A stretch of 64,000 bases of DNA, taken from Waddliaceae bacterium (GTDB lineage: Bacteria > Chlamydiota > Chlamydiia > Chlamydiales > GCA-2709385). Positions 45,843 through 56,080 of the stretch are shown here, one piece after another. The position numbers were made by a program, and so were the translations under genes. Under the pieces are notes generated by a model that saw nothing but the letters and a program-made list of their open reading frames with translations, was not told the DNA's origin and made no database searches. How positions within the stretch are numbered: position 1 is the stretch's first letter; every line of letters begins with the position of its first letter. The stretch is taken from positions 1 to 64,000 of the forward strand of contig PAQS01000048.1 in the NCBI GenBank assembly GCA_002709385.1. Direction: 5' to 3'.

Positions 45843-47249
45843 ATGGCTAGTAAAACCAAAATTGCTATTGTTGGACGTCCAAACGTAGGTAAGTCAGCTT
45901 TATTTAACCGTATTTGTGGTCGCCGCATTGCTATTGTAGATGAAGCGGAAGGGGTGACTCGGGATCGTCTTTATGCGGAATCTGAGTGTTTTGGGCGTAA
46001 TTTTCAGCTCATCGATACCGGAGGTATTGATGCTCATTCGAAGGCTGATTTTAACGATGAAATCCGACGCCAAGCTGAGATAGCCATTGAAGAGGCCGAC
46101 TCTTTGATTATGGTAGTGGATAGTGTCGTTGGAATTACAGACTTGGATATGGAGCTTGCTCGTATTCTTCTTCGTACAAACAAGCCTGTTTGCCTCGCAG
46201 TGAATAAAGTAGATAGCTATACCCAGCAATCCCGTTTGCATAATTTTTACGGCCTCGGGATTGAAAAAATGACAGCTGTATCTGCTGTTCAAGGTCTACA
46301 TATCGCTGAGCTTCTCGAAATGGCTCTAAAAGATGTAAATGATCAAGGCGAAGAAGAGGAAGATCCTTCTATTAAAGTGGCGATTATTGGACGTCCAAAC
46401 GTCGGAAAATCGACCTTCGTCAATGCTTTACTAGAAGAAGAACGCTGTGTTGTTAGTCCAATTGCCGGAACCACACGTGATTCTATCGATGTAAAATTCT
46501 CTATCGATGATCAAGAATATACCCTTATCGATACAGCCGGTTTCAAACGTAAAAAATCAGAAGCTGATGTAATCGAAAAATTTGCTCGAATTCGTACACA
46601 AAGAGCCATCGAGCGCGCTGATATCTGTATTCTTATGCTGGATGCAAAAGACGGATTGACAAGCCAGGAAAAACGTATTGCACAGATGATTGAAGAAGCC
46701 GGAAAAGGCTGTATTCTTTTATTTAATAAATGGGACTTAGTTGAAGGCTTCCGTATGGAGCACTGTATGCGTGCTATCCAAGATGAAGTTCATTTCTTAC
46801 GTCATTGCCCGAAGCTCTTCATTTCAGCGCTTACAGGCCGCAATCTCAGCAAAGTCTTTTCTGAAGTACAAACTGTACATAGCTTCATTGATAAGCGACT
46901 AGGAACTCCTGAACTTAACCGCTTCATTCAAGATACTCTTCAAAGAAACCATCCTCCAATGATTGATGGTAAGCGCTTACGTATCTACTATTTGACCCAG
47001 GTAAATCAATCTCCTCCACGCTTTTTGTTGTTCATTAACTATAAAGATCGAATGACAAAAACATATAAGCGTTATCTTGTGAATCAATTCCGCGAGCGCT
47101 TCCAATTTAGCGGCCTTCCAGTATATTTCATTTTGAAAGACAAGAAAGAAACGGAAGCAAAAAAGAAATCCGCTGCAAAACGTGAAGTAATTAGTGAAAA
47201 CTATGTATCTGATTTGCCTGAAGAAGCTTTAGAAGATATTCTTTTATAA
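45843..47249 (+). CDS. der: GTPase Der/EngA, 50S ribosome assembly
   Basis: 468 aa. Der has two tandem GTPase domains and a C-terminal KH-like domain and helps 50S subunit maturation. Both G1 loops are present, GRPNVGKSALFNR near residue 10 and GRPNVGKSTFVN near residue 182, with DTGG and DTAG G3 motifs, NKVD and NKWD G4 motifs, and KH-like RLRIYYLTQ. A Lys/Glu-rich tail follows. It has only a weak Shine-Dalgarno. The gene sits close to clpX-tig in Chlamydia too (CT703), supporting chlamydial ancestry. Confidence 0.96.
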   Translation: MASKTKIAIVGRPNVGKSALFNRICGRRIAIVDEAEGVTRDRLYAESECFGRNFQLIDTGGIDAHSKADFNDEIRRQAEIAIEEADSLIMVVDSVVGITDLDMELARILLRTNKPVCLAVNKVDSYTQQSRLHNFYGLGIEKMTAVSAVQGLHIAELLEMALKDVNDQGEEEEDPSIKVAIIGRPNVGKSTFVNALLEEERCVVSPIAGTTRDSIDVKFSIDDQEYTLIDTAGFKRKKSEADVIEKFARIRTQRAIERADICILMLDAKDGLTSQEKRIAQMIEEAGKGCILLFNKWDLVEGFRMEHCMRAIQDEVHFLRHCPKLFISALTGRNLSKVFSEVQTVHSFIDKRLGTPELNRFIQDTLQRNHPPMIDGKRLRIYYLTQVNQSPPRFLLFINYKDRMTKTYKRYLVNQFRERFQFSGLPVYFILKDKKETEAKKKSAAKREVISENYVSDLPEEALEDILL

Positions 47250-47264
47250 GCTCCAATGACTACC

Positions 47265-47289
47265 TAACTCGCACTTCCAGTGCGTTAGA
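47265..47289. terminator. Small hairpin between der and the second SNF2 gene
   Basis: CTAAC and GCACT pair with GTTAG and AGTGC (47265-47289), with a 2-nt bulge. It lies between convergent genes but no T-run follows. Confidence 0.4.
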
Positions 47290-47301
47290 TGAAAGTGAGA
47301 T

Positions 47302-50300
47302 TTAGCTTAAAGACAGTAACTCGATGAGATCTTCTCGAGTTAATGTCTTTAAGACCTTTTCATCGTCTGTACCTACGATTTCTTCCATCAATTTCCCTTT
47401 ACGGGCAATGATTTCATCGATTCGCTCTTCCAAAGTATCTTTATTAACCAATTTGAATACTTGTACCCCTCGGTTTTGTCCAATACGATGTACACGGTCT
47501 GTTGCTTGATTCTCTCTGGCTGCATTCCACCAGCGATCATAGTGAATAACTACCGACGCAGCAGTAAGGTCAATTCCAACCCCAGCTGCTTGAAGTGAGC
47601 CAACAAAAACTTCACATGATTTATCCTCTTGAAAACGCTTAATTTCAGCCCCTCGATTCGTTGTATTTCCACGAATACAGGCATAAGCAATCTCCTGAGA
47701 TTTGAGGTAATTTTCAATAATTTGAATCATATCGAGGTATTGAGAGAATACAACAACTTTTTGAGAAGACGCTCGTGCTTCTTGAAGTAATTCAACAAAT
47801 AAGTCCCATTTTTCCGACTGATATTGCTCATAATCATCAGGCTTTTTGAATAGAACTGCAGGATGATTACACAATTGCTTCAACTTGCCTAATAATGAAA
47901 ATATATGAACATAAGGAATCGGTTCTTGCCCATCTTCCAATTGCTTAAGAACTGTTTCTCTGGACTGATCAATTAATTCTCGATATAAACGAGCTTGTTC
48001 CTCAGAAAGTCTACAGTGATAGACCTCTTCAACTTTATCAGGTAAGTCTTCAAGTACTTCTTCTTTTTTTCTTCGTAAGATAAAAGGCTTGATAAATCGA
48101 CTTAAAAATAGCTTTCTTTCTTTATTCCCTTCTTTCTCAATGGGCGTCACAAAATAACTAGTAAAACGTCCATGCTCTGGCATATAACCAGGCAAAACAA
48201 GATCAAATAACGACTTCAATTCTCTTAAACTATTTTCAATCGGTGTACCTGTCAACCCCAAGCGCATATCCACTTGCATAGAGTCTAAAGCAGCATAAAC
48301 CTGGCTATGATGATTTTTTGCTACTTGGATTTCATCATAAACGGCCAAATCAAAACTCAAATCTTTCAGAGTTTCTTTTTCAACACGAAGGACGCCATAA
48401 CTTGTAAGTAAGATTTTATAAGATCTACCTAAGCCTTTCAAAGAACGCTTGCTTCCATGAAAAACTAAAACTTTTTGCTTTGGCAAAAACTGTTCTAATT
48501 TTTCTTGCCAGTGATAAATAACTGATGTAGGGCATACCACCAATATGATTGCTGCCTTGTCTTTATTCAGCTTCTTTTGATTCGCAATCGAGGCCATAAG
48601 AGCCATCGCTTGGTGAGTTTTTCCCAAGCCCATATCATCACAAAGCAAGCCAGACAGGTGGTTTTTATAAAGAAACCACAACCAGCGAATACCTAACTCT
48701 TGATAAGGTCTAAGTTTACTTTTAAGCCCTTTCATACTCGGCTTAGATTCTGAATCGAAGCTCATCACTTCATGCAATAATCCACGAGTTTCGATAGCTT
48801 GCTCACCATCTCCTAAGGGCCGTTGAAGTCCATATAAAGCATCAATCCGAATCAACTCCATCGCTGAAATTTGGAGCATTGCTTCTTCTTGATTTACTTG
48901 ATCTTTCGATAATTGTTTAAGCCAACGAAAACGCTCATCTTGCAGATGAATCAACCCCGCATCAGAAAAAAGATAGTAACGTTTACTATCTTGTAATGCT
49001 TCCCAAAGTTTTATAGCTGAGATTTCTCCCCACTCACTCTCCATACTCAGTTTAAGCCTGAAATTCCCTCGACTTAAACTACTATCTCTTTCTAAATGCT
49101 CAACATATAAAATGAGTTCTTGATGAGTACGGATACGGCGATCAATAAAAGAAACGAAATTTTCAATGCTTCTAAGCTCTTCGGAAAGAAATAAATATAG
49201 CTCTTCGTTTTCAATTCGAAGAGGCTGACAGTAACGATCTGGTAAACGCATATTTGAAGGCAATGAGCAAAAACCTTCACCGCTTACATAAACATAGCTA
49301 TCATAAAAAAAGAGCTGTTCAGAATCATACTCTAACTTTAAATCATAGCGAGGAGCCACAAGGATTGTTTGATCTCCTTCAACTCGTACTTCAAGGCTCG
49401 CTTTTTCTAAAGGACACTCTTCTGTAAAAAACCCATCTATTTCACTTAAGTCATCTTCATTTGTTCGGATAAAACTGGCTACCTCATCTCTGGAAATTCG
49501 TGTACCTACACGAAATGGCCGCATTCCCCTCACGCCAGACTTTGCATAAAATCCCTGACCAAGTACATAAACCCAGTTTCCAAAATCTTGAGCTTCAACT
49601 CGATCTTCTACAACAGCCCTGCTTTCGAAAATCAAATCACCTCTTTTACTAATGCTATAATTCAAATTAGCATCTATATTTGTAAGGTAAGTATGAAATC
49701 CAGGTCGTGCACTCAACCAAGCCTGATTCTGTGAAATAAATTCTGATACTTCTTCTTTAGGAATCACTTGCTTAGGAAAATAAGAGCCTTTTAAAAGGTA
49801 TAAGCCTTTATCTGGTATCAATACCCATGATCCAAATACTTTCACCCCTTCTTTCGAAAGATCTCCTTCTTCAAAAAGTTTCCCATTTAATTTAAGATTC
49901 CATTCGTCATCAAACTCTAAGGCATATTCAACTGTAAAACCATCTGCCCTAACTTCTAAGACTTCTAAATACTTCTTTAATAACTTCCAATTTTCCTGAA
50001 TATATGCGCTAATTTCCCGCTCTCTTACCCATGTTTTACTTGGCTTTTCAGGAATACTACTATCGTAAAACCCTTGCCCATCTATGTATAGCCAATTAGA
50101 ATCTTCAATTTTTTGCGCTTTTTGTAATTCTTCATCTGTAAAAGAAAAATGATCTGCCAATAGCTCACTACCGTAGTAAATACGGAAAGCAACTTTGTGA
50201 GGATCATAGTGAATACTTGTAATTTCAGAGCCATGTTTTTCTAAGACTTTAAGAGGACTCTTTACTGTCTTCAAACCTGGAATAAGATTGACCAATTCAG

Positions 50301-51045
50301 ATGCTAGAAGAGAGAACTCGACCTGGAAACTAGAAAACTCGACCCGGAAGAAATTTGGTAAACCATTTTTTGCAGTCTTATAAGTTATTTCGTAATCTTC
50401 GTCAGCCTCTTGTGCAAGAGTCATCCATTTCGCTAAATCAGCCCAGAACGATAATTCATATAAAAGTTCAGGACTAGGCCGCCCTTCTTTCCATTTCGTA
50501 ATTTCTTCTAAAGGTAAGCCCGAAAACTTGATAGAAGTTTCTTCCGTTTCTTCACTCCGATACTCAATATAATCCGTTAATTTTTCTTGAGCAGCTTCCG
50601 TCTTTGCCCGAATAGTAAATACACTTTGTCCCCCTGTTTCCTTACAAACATAATGCCCAGGTTCCAGTTTTTCTAATAAAACAGGGTCGTATCCATAAGC
50701 ATCTGCATACAAAGCACAAACATGATTCCACAAAGAGTGTTGGTGAAAAATATGAAGTGGTTCATCGTATTTTTGGTAAATTCGCAAGCAAGCAATTGCT
50801 AAATGAAGACAGCCATCTGAACTATCAGAATCGCAAGAACAGAAAAAATCGCCCAAACATTCATCTTCACCAATCTGAATGAAAGCGCAAATAGTCTCAC
50901 CTTTATCATCAATATGAATGAGGTAAGTACCGCCAGAAAATTCAATACGTTCCACTATTCCTGAAGCAAGCTGTTTTTCAGCCTCATCAAGAAAGTGCTC
51001 TAAAAAAATAGGATCTTTCAATGGGGCACCCTGTTCAGAAGACAC
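47302..51045 (-). CDS. SNF2/SWI2-family helicase with SWIM zinc finger (second copy)
   Basis: 1247 aa, paralogous in architecture to the protein at 7137-10646. A SWIM motif is at about residues 68-85 (FCSCDSDSSDGCLH). A very long divergent middle (about 90-750) contains several repeats of a W/YVxGxGFY pattern (LYIDGQGFY, VYVLGQGFY, VYVSGEGFC), which look like a repeated beta domain. The motor has DDMGLGKT near 802, DEIQ in place of DEAQ near 900, LTGTPIENSLRELKS, and a C-lobe with CIRGNT and DRVHRIGQ. It starts with GTG; AAGGA is 12 nt upstream. It follows the Hsp70-like gene by 66 nt. Confidence 0.88.
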   Translation of the reverse strand: MSSEQGAPLKDPIFLEHFLDEAEKQLASGIVERIEFSGGTYLIHIDDKGETICAFIQIGEDECLGDFFCSCDSDSSDGCLHLAIACLRIYQKYDEPLHIFHQHSLWNHVCALYADAYGYDPVLLEKLEPGHYVCKETGGQSVFTIRAKTEAAQEKLTDYIEYRSEETEETSIKFSGLPLEEITKWKEGRPSPELLYELSFWADLAKWMTLAQEADEDYEITYKTAKNGLPNFFRVEFSSFQVEFSLLASELVNLIPGLKTVKSPLKVLEKHGSEITSIHYDPHKVAFRIYYGSELLADHFSFTDEELQKAQKIEDSNWLYIDGQGFYDSSIPEKPSKTWVREREISAYIQENWKLLKKYLEVLEVRADGFTVEYALEFDDEWNLKLNGKLFEEGDLSKEGVKVFGSWVLIPDKGLYLLKGSYFPKQVIPKEEVSEFISQNQAWLSARPGFHTYLTNIDANLNYSISKRGDLIFESRAVVEDRVEAQDFGNWVYVLGQGFYAKSGVRGMRPFRVGTRISRDEVASFIRTNEDDLSEIDGFFTEECPLEKASLEVRVEGDQTILVAPRYDLKLEYDSEQLFFYDSYVYVSGEGFCSLPSNMRLPDRYCQPLRIENEELYLFLSEELRSIENFVSFIDRRIRTHQELILYVEHLERDSSLSRGNFRLKLSMESEWGEISAIKLWEALQDSKRYYLFSDAGLIHLQDERFRWLKQLSKDQVNQEEAMLQISAMELIRIDALYGLQRPLGDGEQAIETRGLLHEVMSFDSESKPSMKGLKSKLRPYQELGIRWLWFLYKNHLSGLLCDDMGLGKTHQAMALMASIANQKKLNKDKAAIILVVCPTSVIYHWQEKLEQFLPKQKVLVFHGSKRSLKGLGRSYKILLTSYGVLRVEKETLKDLSFDLAVYDEIQVAKNHHSQVYAALDSMQVDMRLGLTGTPIENSLRELKSLFDLVLPGYMPEHGRFTSYFVTPIEKEGNKERKLFLSRFIKPFILRRKKEEVLEDLPDKVEEVYHCRLSEEQARLYRELIDQSRETVLKQLEDGQEPIPYVHIFSLLGKLKQLCNHPAVLFKKPDDYEQYQSEKWDLFVELLQEARASSQKVVVFSQYLDMIQIIENYLKSQEIAYACIRGNTTNRGAEIKRFQEDKSCEVFVGSLQAAGVGIDLTAASVVIHYDRWWNAARENQATDRVHRIGQNRGVQVFKLVNKDTLEERIDEIIARKGKLMEEIVGTDDEKVLKTLTREDLIELLSLS

Positions 51046-51111
51046 AGTCTATATTTATCCTTATAACACGATAAGAATTATCTCTTGCGCTTCCTAGTAT
51101 TTTCCTAAATA

Positions 51112-53883
51112 TCAAAGTTGTACAGTAATCCCAGAAGGAATTTGATCTCCCACAACACTTTCAATCTGCTCTTGTGATAAAGCAAGCTGCCCTTCTATGA
51201 GCTGCTCTAATTGAGGAGCTAAATCTTTCAGTGAGTTCATTTTTAACACTTTATCTATAATTTTCTTAGATAAGTTCAATTCTCTCTGATCTGTCTTTCT
51301 GGCAAGTTGTATGAATACAAACTTAAGCTTCTCACTATCTATAGCTTCAAGTGAACAAAAAGACTCCAACCATTTCTGACAGGTAGAAGCTGGAATTACA
51401 TCAGACCCAGAACCATAAACCAACTGCCTAGCACCAATCCTTCCCAAAGCCCAGTAATCCGCATCAAGAGCTTCATCACTTGAAACTTTTTTCAACAAAG
51501 CCTCAGCAACAGCTTGCTTCAAAGAAAGAGGTAAAAGCTCAAATGAACCAAGCAAACGAATCAATTCACCATATTCATAAAGTGATAGCTTAGAACCTGC
51601 TGCAATACTCTTCTCTTTTTTCTTATAAATCAAAGGAAGGTATTCATTAGCAATTTGGTTTTGCTGGCCCTTACTCAAACCTCCCGCACAACGGCGAAAA
51701 CAAATCCACTTTTGAGTTAGAACTTCTCTACTGCTTTTTTGTTTTTGTTTCTGAAGAAATACTTTCCAAAGCTGCTTGATACGAAAATCATCCATGGGGA
51801 AACCATAACCAGGTCTCAAAAGAAACCCTATCATGTTCCACCATCTAGCTTCTAATGCTTGGCTGACAGAACAAGTCTCAGCATAAGTGAGAACCTGATC
51901 ACAAAGATGTCGCAAAATACTAGGGGGCCACTCAAAACGTTTCAGATCAAGAGCTTCTTCTAACTTGCCCATCAACTCTTTCGGCTTCATACGCCCAGAA
52001 AAACAATCTGATAAAAGCTTTTCGGCTTCTTTTAGATAAGAAGCATCAAATGTCTCATCTCTTCGGGCCTTATCTAAATCAGCCAAACTATTTTCCGTAC
52101 CAGAAGCAGTACTTACCTGAAATTCTAAATTCCAACGATGAGGACTATCTTTAGATTCCAGCCAAAGCTCAAGAATACCGATATCATTCAAACGAATTCC
52201 CAACTCAACAGGAAGATCTTTTGCTTCAGTTTGGATTCCCTTTTTCCCATAACGAAGCACTGTATGTACTGGTGGCAACGCTGCCATTTCTTCCAAATCG
52301 ATTTCCAGTAAATCACCTGCACTATCATCAATACGAACTTGAGAAGAATATAAACGAAAAGCTACAGGTGCATTCGCTTTTACTAAAAAAGAACGCTCAG
52401 AGCGATACTCTGTTCCTTCTTCTGTTCCTCTTGGTAAAAGGCAAAGCGCTTTATTTTTCTTCGTTTCTTTCTCTCCTTCCAAATCTACACCTAAGTAATA
52501 ACCACGAGCAGCACCGCCCGCAATTCTCACTCCTAATCCCCTTTTCACTTTTCCAAAGTAAGCCGCACCACGAGATACAGCAAGATCTAGATCAAAATTA
52601 TCTAAAGCTTGTGCATTACTTTCAGGAAACCAATGGCGTAAAGAAGATAGAATCTGATCCTGAAATACTTGAGGTCGTAAACTACCTCCGTTGAATAAAA
52701 CCCATTTAGGAGTAGCACTATGTTTTTTTAAAAAAGCTGCAAGATGCCGTGTAATACTTGCTTCTGTTTCATAAGGAAGCCCCATATTTCGAATAGCCGT
52801 TCCTCTCCGAACCTGCGTAGCTTCTTCAAACTTTTCTAAAGGAAAAAAACCTTGAACAAGGACTTCTTCTACTTCATCCCGAAGAAGCTCTATACCCATG
52901 CTGTTCCCCACAACACTAGAACCCGTTCCTTGTAAATGTACTCGATATCGTTCAGCACCATCGCCTAATACAGCCTCTTTAGCACGACGAGCTTGCTGGC
53001 ATAATTGTGACCAACGACTAGAATCTAACTCCTCTCCCCGATCAGCTTCCAAACGCCCCTCAATAAAATGCGCTAACGCCGCATCCATGTTGTCTCCCCC
53101 CAACAAAAGATGCTCTCCAACTGCCATACGACGAAAACCTAAACGCTCTCCAGCTTCAGTAACTTCAATTAAACTAAAGTCACTCGTTCCCCCGCCTATA
53201 TCACATACCAGAATCCAATCACCTACCGTAAGCGAATGATTTGTCTTCTTTTCATTTACCGCAATCCATTGATAAAAAGCTGCTTGCGGCTCTTCCAACA
53301 AGGTTAGTTTTTTAAATCCAGCGGCCTGGGCTGCTTCTACTGTTAATCTACGGGCTATCTCATCAAATGACGCCGGAACAGTTAAAATAAGCTGCTGTTG
53401 TTCAAACTCACATGAAGGATCATTCTTAGCCATGAACAAATTCCACGAATTTTTTATATGACTAAGAAAAGATGTCGTCGCTTCAACAGGGCTCACATGA
53501 CGCTCTTCAGAAGACGCATGAAATGGTAAGATTTTCTCTCGACGATGAGCTGCTGCATGACACAACCAACTTTTCGCTGATTGCACAAGATGTGTAGGAA
53601 CCTTCTCTCCCATTTTTTGAGCTAAAATTCCCACTGCAAGATCTTGCCCTTTTATCCAGGGCAAATCAAAAGCGCGAGATTGTAACTCATGCGAACTTGC
53701 TAAATAACAAAACGAAGGCAAAGCGGAATGACGCTCAACGACTCCCTCTTGAACTAATTGTGGGATAGGAAAACCTTGAACAGATAAAAGACTTCCGGAT
53801 TTTAATTCAGTATCAATATAAGACAAAGCTGAGTTTGTCGTTCCTAAATCAATTCCAATAATATACCGGGATTCTTCACTCAT
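51112..53883 (-). CDS. Large Hsp70-like ATPase with C-terminal helical domain
   Basis: 923 aa. The N-terminal half is an Hsp70 nucleotide-binding domain: phosphate-1 IIGIDLGTTNSALS, VTVPASFD-type segment ILTVPASFDEIARR, phosphate-2 LVCDIGGGTSDFSLI, and adenosine motif VLFNGGSLRPQVF. It lacks the normal DnaK substrate-binding region; instead a beta segment (about 480-610) and a long helical C-terminus (about 620-900, possibly the DUF3731-type region) follow. It is distinct from housekeeping DnaK. It lies directly upstream of a SNF2 helicase, an unusual partner; the client is unknown. Confidence 0.82.
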   Translation of the reverse strand: MSEESRYIIGIDLGTTNSALSYIDTELKSGSLLSVQGFPIPQLVQEGVVERHSALPSFCYLASSHELQSRAFDLPWIKGQDLAVGILAQKMGEKVPTHLVQSAKSWLCHAAAHRREKILPFHASSEERHVSPVEATTSFLSHIKNSWNLFMAKNDPSCEFEQQQLILTVPASFDEIARRLTVEAAQAAGFKKLTLLEEPQAAFYQWIAVNEKKTNHSLTVGDWILVCDIGGGTSDFSLIEVTEAGERLGFRRMAVGEHLLLGGDNMDAALAHFIEGRLEADRGEELDSSRWSQLCQQARRAKEAVLGDGAERYRVHLQGTGSSVVGNSMGIELLRDEVEEVLVQGFFPLEKFEEATQVRRGTAIRNMGLPYETEASITRHLAAFLKKHSATPKWVLFNGGSLRPQVFQDQILSSLRHWFPESNAQALDNFDLDLAVSRGAAYFGKVKRGLGVRIAGGAARGYYLGVDLEGEKETKKNKALCLLPRGTEEGTEYRSERSFLVKANAPVAFRLYSSQVRIDDSAGDLLEIDLEEMAALPPVHTVLRYGKKGIQTEAKDLPVELGIRLNDIGILELWLESKDSPHRWNLEFQVSTASGTENSLADLDKARRDETFDASYLKEAEKLLSDCFSGRMKPKELMGKLEEALDLKRFEWPPSILRHLCDQVLTYAETCSVSQALEARWWNMIGFLLRPGYGFPMDDFRIKQLWKVFLQKQKQKSSREVLTQKWICFRRCAGGLSKGQQNQIANEYLPLIYKKKEKSIAAGSKLSLYEYGELIRLLGSFELLPLSLKQAVAEALLKKVSSDEALDADYWALGRIGARQLVYGSGSDVIPASTCQKWLESFCSLEAIDSEKLKFVFIQLARKTDQRELNLSKKIIDKVLKMNSLKDLAPQLEQLIEGQLALSQEQIESVVGDQIPSGITVQL

Positions 53884-54013
53884 AACTATAAACGCTAACT
53901 TGTTCTAGAGTAATATATTCTACTTGATTTTGATTTTCATAACCAAAGGAAATACAATAAAGTGTTAAATAAAATTTAAGCACTAAACTACAGATAAGTG
54001 AGGATTTCAAAAG

Positions 54014-54592
54014 ATGATTCGTTTAATTACCTACTTAATTCTTTTCTCATTCTCTTCCACAATCTATCCTTGTGGCTCTGATCTCACTTATCCCGGCCCC
54101 GCTACTGTATGCATTCAATGGTTTGATACCCCTTCTGCTATGGATCAAGCTGATGGAGATGCTTCTACAAGCTTCAACGATTATGGAGGAGGAGCTGCTA
54201 CTCAATTAACTTCCCCAGGCGCAGTAGATATGTATCTTGAGGTTATGTGTAACCGACTAGAGGGATACGATGTTATCATTACAGCATTAAATAGTGGAGC
54301 AAGCTCCACTCAAGGAAATTTAGATAATTCCGGACAAACAATTACTTATACAGCCAATTTAAGTGTTTATTCTGGAATGAATGGAGCAACCCCTTCTTTA
54401 AATTTAGATTTAACAGGAAGCAGTAGCTCCATTTCTGTCGTATTTACAGAACTTCAACTTCCGCTCATCATAAATACTCCAAATATTTATCGCTTAAGAG
54501 TAAGCGTTCCAAATATTTCTTCCGTTAGCGATGGGTTGATTGTTTCTGGAAACTATAGTGGTGGCTTCAACGCAACAGCTATCGTAAATTAA
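54014..54592 (+). CDS. Exported pilin-like protein 1 of the chaperone-usher cluster
   Basis: 192 aa with a signal peptide (about residues 1-19). The mature part is rich in Thr, Ser, Gly and Ala and predicted beta, with the shared core IQWFDTPSAM, a GGxATQLTSPG segment and a CNxxxGYDV segment. It ends in a GNYSGGFNATAIV strand like the last strand of spore-coat-U or CS1-type pilins. It is the most divergent of the four copies and has extra cysteines near the N-terminus, so it may be a minor or tip subunit. GAGGA lies 9 nt before the ATG. Confidence 0.6.
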   Translation: MIRLITYLILFSFSSTIYPCGSDLTYPGPATVCIQWFDTPSAMDQADGDASTSFNDYGGGAATQLTSPGAVDMYLEVMCNRLEGYDVIITALNSGASSTQGNLDNSGQTITYTANLSVYSGMNGATPSLNLDLTGSSSSISVVFTELQLPLIINTPNIYRLRVSVPNISSVSDGLIVSGNYSGGFNATAIVN

Positions 54593-54714
54593 TTTTTATT
54601 TTTACTAAAGATCAGAAGCTTACCTGTCGATAGAATTTCTGGAAAGGTGTCCATGCCTACAGTTGTGAGCATGTACCTTAATGAAATGGTTTTAACAACA
54701 GGAAGGAGACTCCG

Positions 54715-55314
54715 ATGAAAGTTTTTAGGTTAGCCTTGGCTGCTCTTGCCACAATGGTAATGGGTACTCAAGTTATCCAAGGAGCCGGCCTTACTCTGGA
54801 TGTAAGTGTACCAAAAACAGCGTATATACAATGGTTTGAAACAGCAGCAAACATGGATAATGTAGACGGTTCTGATACGGCCTCTTTTGATCCATACACA
54901 GGGGGTGCGGCTACTCAGCTTACCAACCCTGCACCAAAAGCTGTTGTCTTCCAGGTCATGTGTAATTCGCCAACGGGCTATAATGTAGATTTCCAATCTG
55001 CAGGAGCTACCGCGACGAATACAGGTCTCATGACTCACCAAGTACATGGAACACAAACCGTAAGCTATACAGCTGCGATTGCGGCAACAACAGTTGCTGG
55101 AGCTACAACTCCAACAATCGCAATAAGCTTAGACGGTGCGGGTAATGATATTCAATCTGGTGCTATGGCTGTGGGAGATTTACCTCTCTTAGATACAGCA
55201 CCACACGTATATACCGTTACCTCAACACTACCTACAATATCTGCAGTAGCAGATGACCTATTAGTGGAAGGTACCTACGATACCGCAGTAACAGCTGTCG
55301 TATCTCTTCCCTAA
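54715..55314 (+). CDS. Exported pilin-like protein 2, probable major subunit
   Basis: 199 aa with a signal peptide cleaved near residue 23 (IQGAGLTLDV). The mature protein is small, beta-rich, poor in charge and ends in GTYDTAVTAVVSLP, an amphipathic last strand suited to donor-strand exchange. Four homologues flank a chaperone and an usher gene. Which pilin family applies (spore coat U domain, or CS1/alpha) cannot be decided by eye. AAGGAG lies 7 nt before the ATG, the best ribosome site of the cluster, and a strong hairpin follows the gene, fitting high expression. Confidence 0.65.
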   Translation: MKVFRLALAALATMVMGTQVIQGAGLTLDVSVPKTAYIQWFETAANMDNVDGSDTASFDPYTGGAATQLTNPAPKAVVFQVMCNSPTGYNVDFQSAGATATNTGLMTHQVHGTQTVSYTAAIAATTVAGATTPTIAISLDGAGNDIQSGAMAVGDLPLLDTAPHVYTVTSTLPTISAVADDLLVEGTYDTAVTAVVSLP

Positions 55315-55340
55315 ATCCAGATTATGAGCCAAAATAATCT

Positions 55341-55371
55341 AAGAGATCAGTTATCATTGAACTGATCTCTT
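55341..55371 (+). terminator. Strong hairpin after pilin-like gene 2
   Basis: A perfect 12-bp stem (55341-55352 with 55360-55371) with a 7-base loop. The following sequence TGTCTATAAA is not a U-run, so it may be a leaky terminator or a message stabiliser. Confidence 0.5.
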
Positions 55372-55483
55372 GTCTATAAAAATCAACGTGATAAAAAAAT
55401 TATCGCTTTTTTTTCTTTAGCATTTCCCAATCATTCCGATAGATCTAATAAGACTTTAAACTACTATTTGGACATTAGATAAA

Positions 55484-56074
55484 ATGAAAAACATTTCACT
55501 ATGGATGATTTACGCATCCCTTCTTTTTTCTATTTCTCTTAATGCTGCGGACCTCAGAATTTCCGTAGAAATCCCCAAAGCTGCTTATGTGCAATGGACA
55601 GACGAACCTGGTCCTCTCACAAATCCAAATGGCGATTTAGATACAGAAACAGCATCCTATATTTCTCCTACAAGTGGAGGGCTTATTTCTCCCGGAGCAC
55701 AAACAAGTTATTTTCAAATCATGTGTAACTCAGTTTTTGGATATGAAGTGGATTTTCAATCGTCTGGAGCTACAGATGGTAGTAGCGCAAGTTTAACACA
55801 CACAATCAGTTCTGAAACGCTAGGTATCTCTCTCAACCTTGCTGCCTACAATACAGGCTCAACACTCAGCCCCACAATTAACCTTAGTTTAAATAATTCT
55901 GCACCAGATATTCAATCTGGCCCTATGTTATTAGGCGAACTCCCACTCATACACACAGATCCTCACGTCTATGCCGTTACTGTAAATTTTCCTTCTTTTA
56001 GCTCTAGTGAAGATGATCTACTACCTCACGGAAGCTATGAAGCTGTTCTTACAGTGAATATCACACTTCCTTAA
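55484..56074 (+). CDS. Exported pilin-like protein 3
   Basis: 196 aa with a signal peptide cleaved near residue 21 (LNAADLRISV). It shares with the other copies AAYVQWTDEPGPL, a GGLISPGAQTSYFQIMCNS segment, GYEVDFQSSGAT, DIQSGPMLLGELPL and TDPHVYAVTVN, and ends in GSYEAVLTVNITLP. The position between the probable major subunit and the chaperone suggests a minor or adaptor subunit. Only a weak GGA lies upstream of the ATG. Confidence 0.6.
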   Translation: MKNISLWMIYASLLFSISLNAADLRISVEIPKAAYVQWTDEPGPLTNPNGDLDTETASYISPTSGGLISPGAQTSYFQIMCNSVFGYEVDFQSSGATDGSSASLTHTISSETLGISLNLAAYNTGSTLSPTINLSLNNSAPDIQSGPMLLGELPLIHTDPHVYAVTVNFPSFSSSEDDLLPHGSYEAVLTVNITLP

Positions 56075-56080
56075 ATTTTT

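Noticed and set aside
52221..52694. 157-codon plus-strand frame opposite the Hsp70-like gene
   Set aside because: The other strand carries a well-supported conserved protein through the whole stretch; this frame shows no recognisable motif.
54730..55056. 108-codon minus-strand frame inside pilin gene 2
   Set aside because: The plus strand has signal peptide, ribosome site and homologues; the antisense frame is a by-product.
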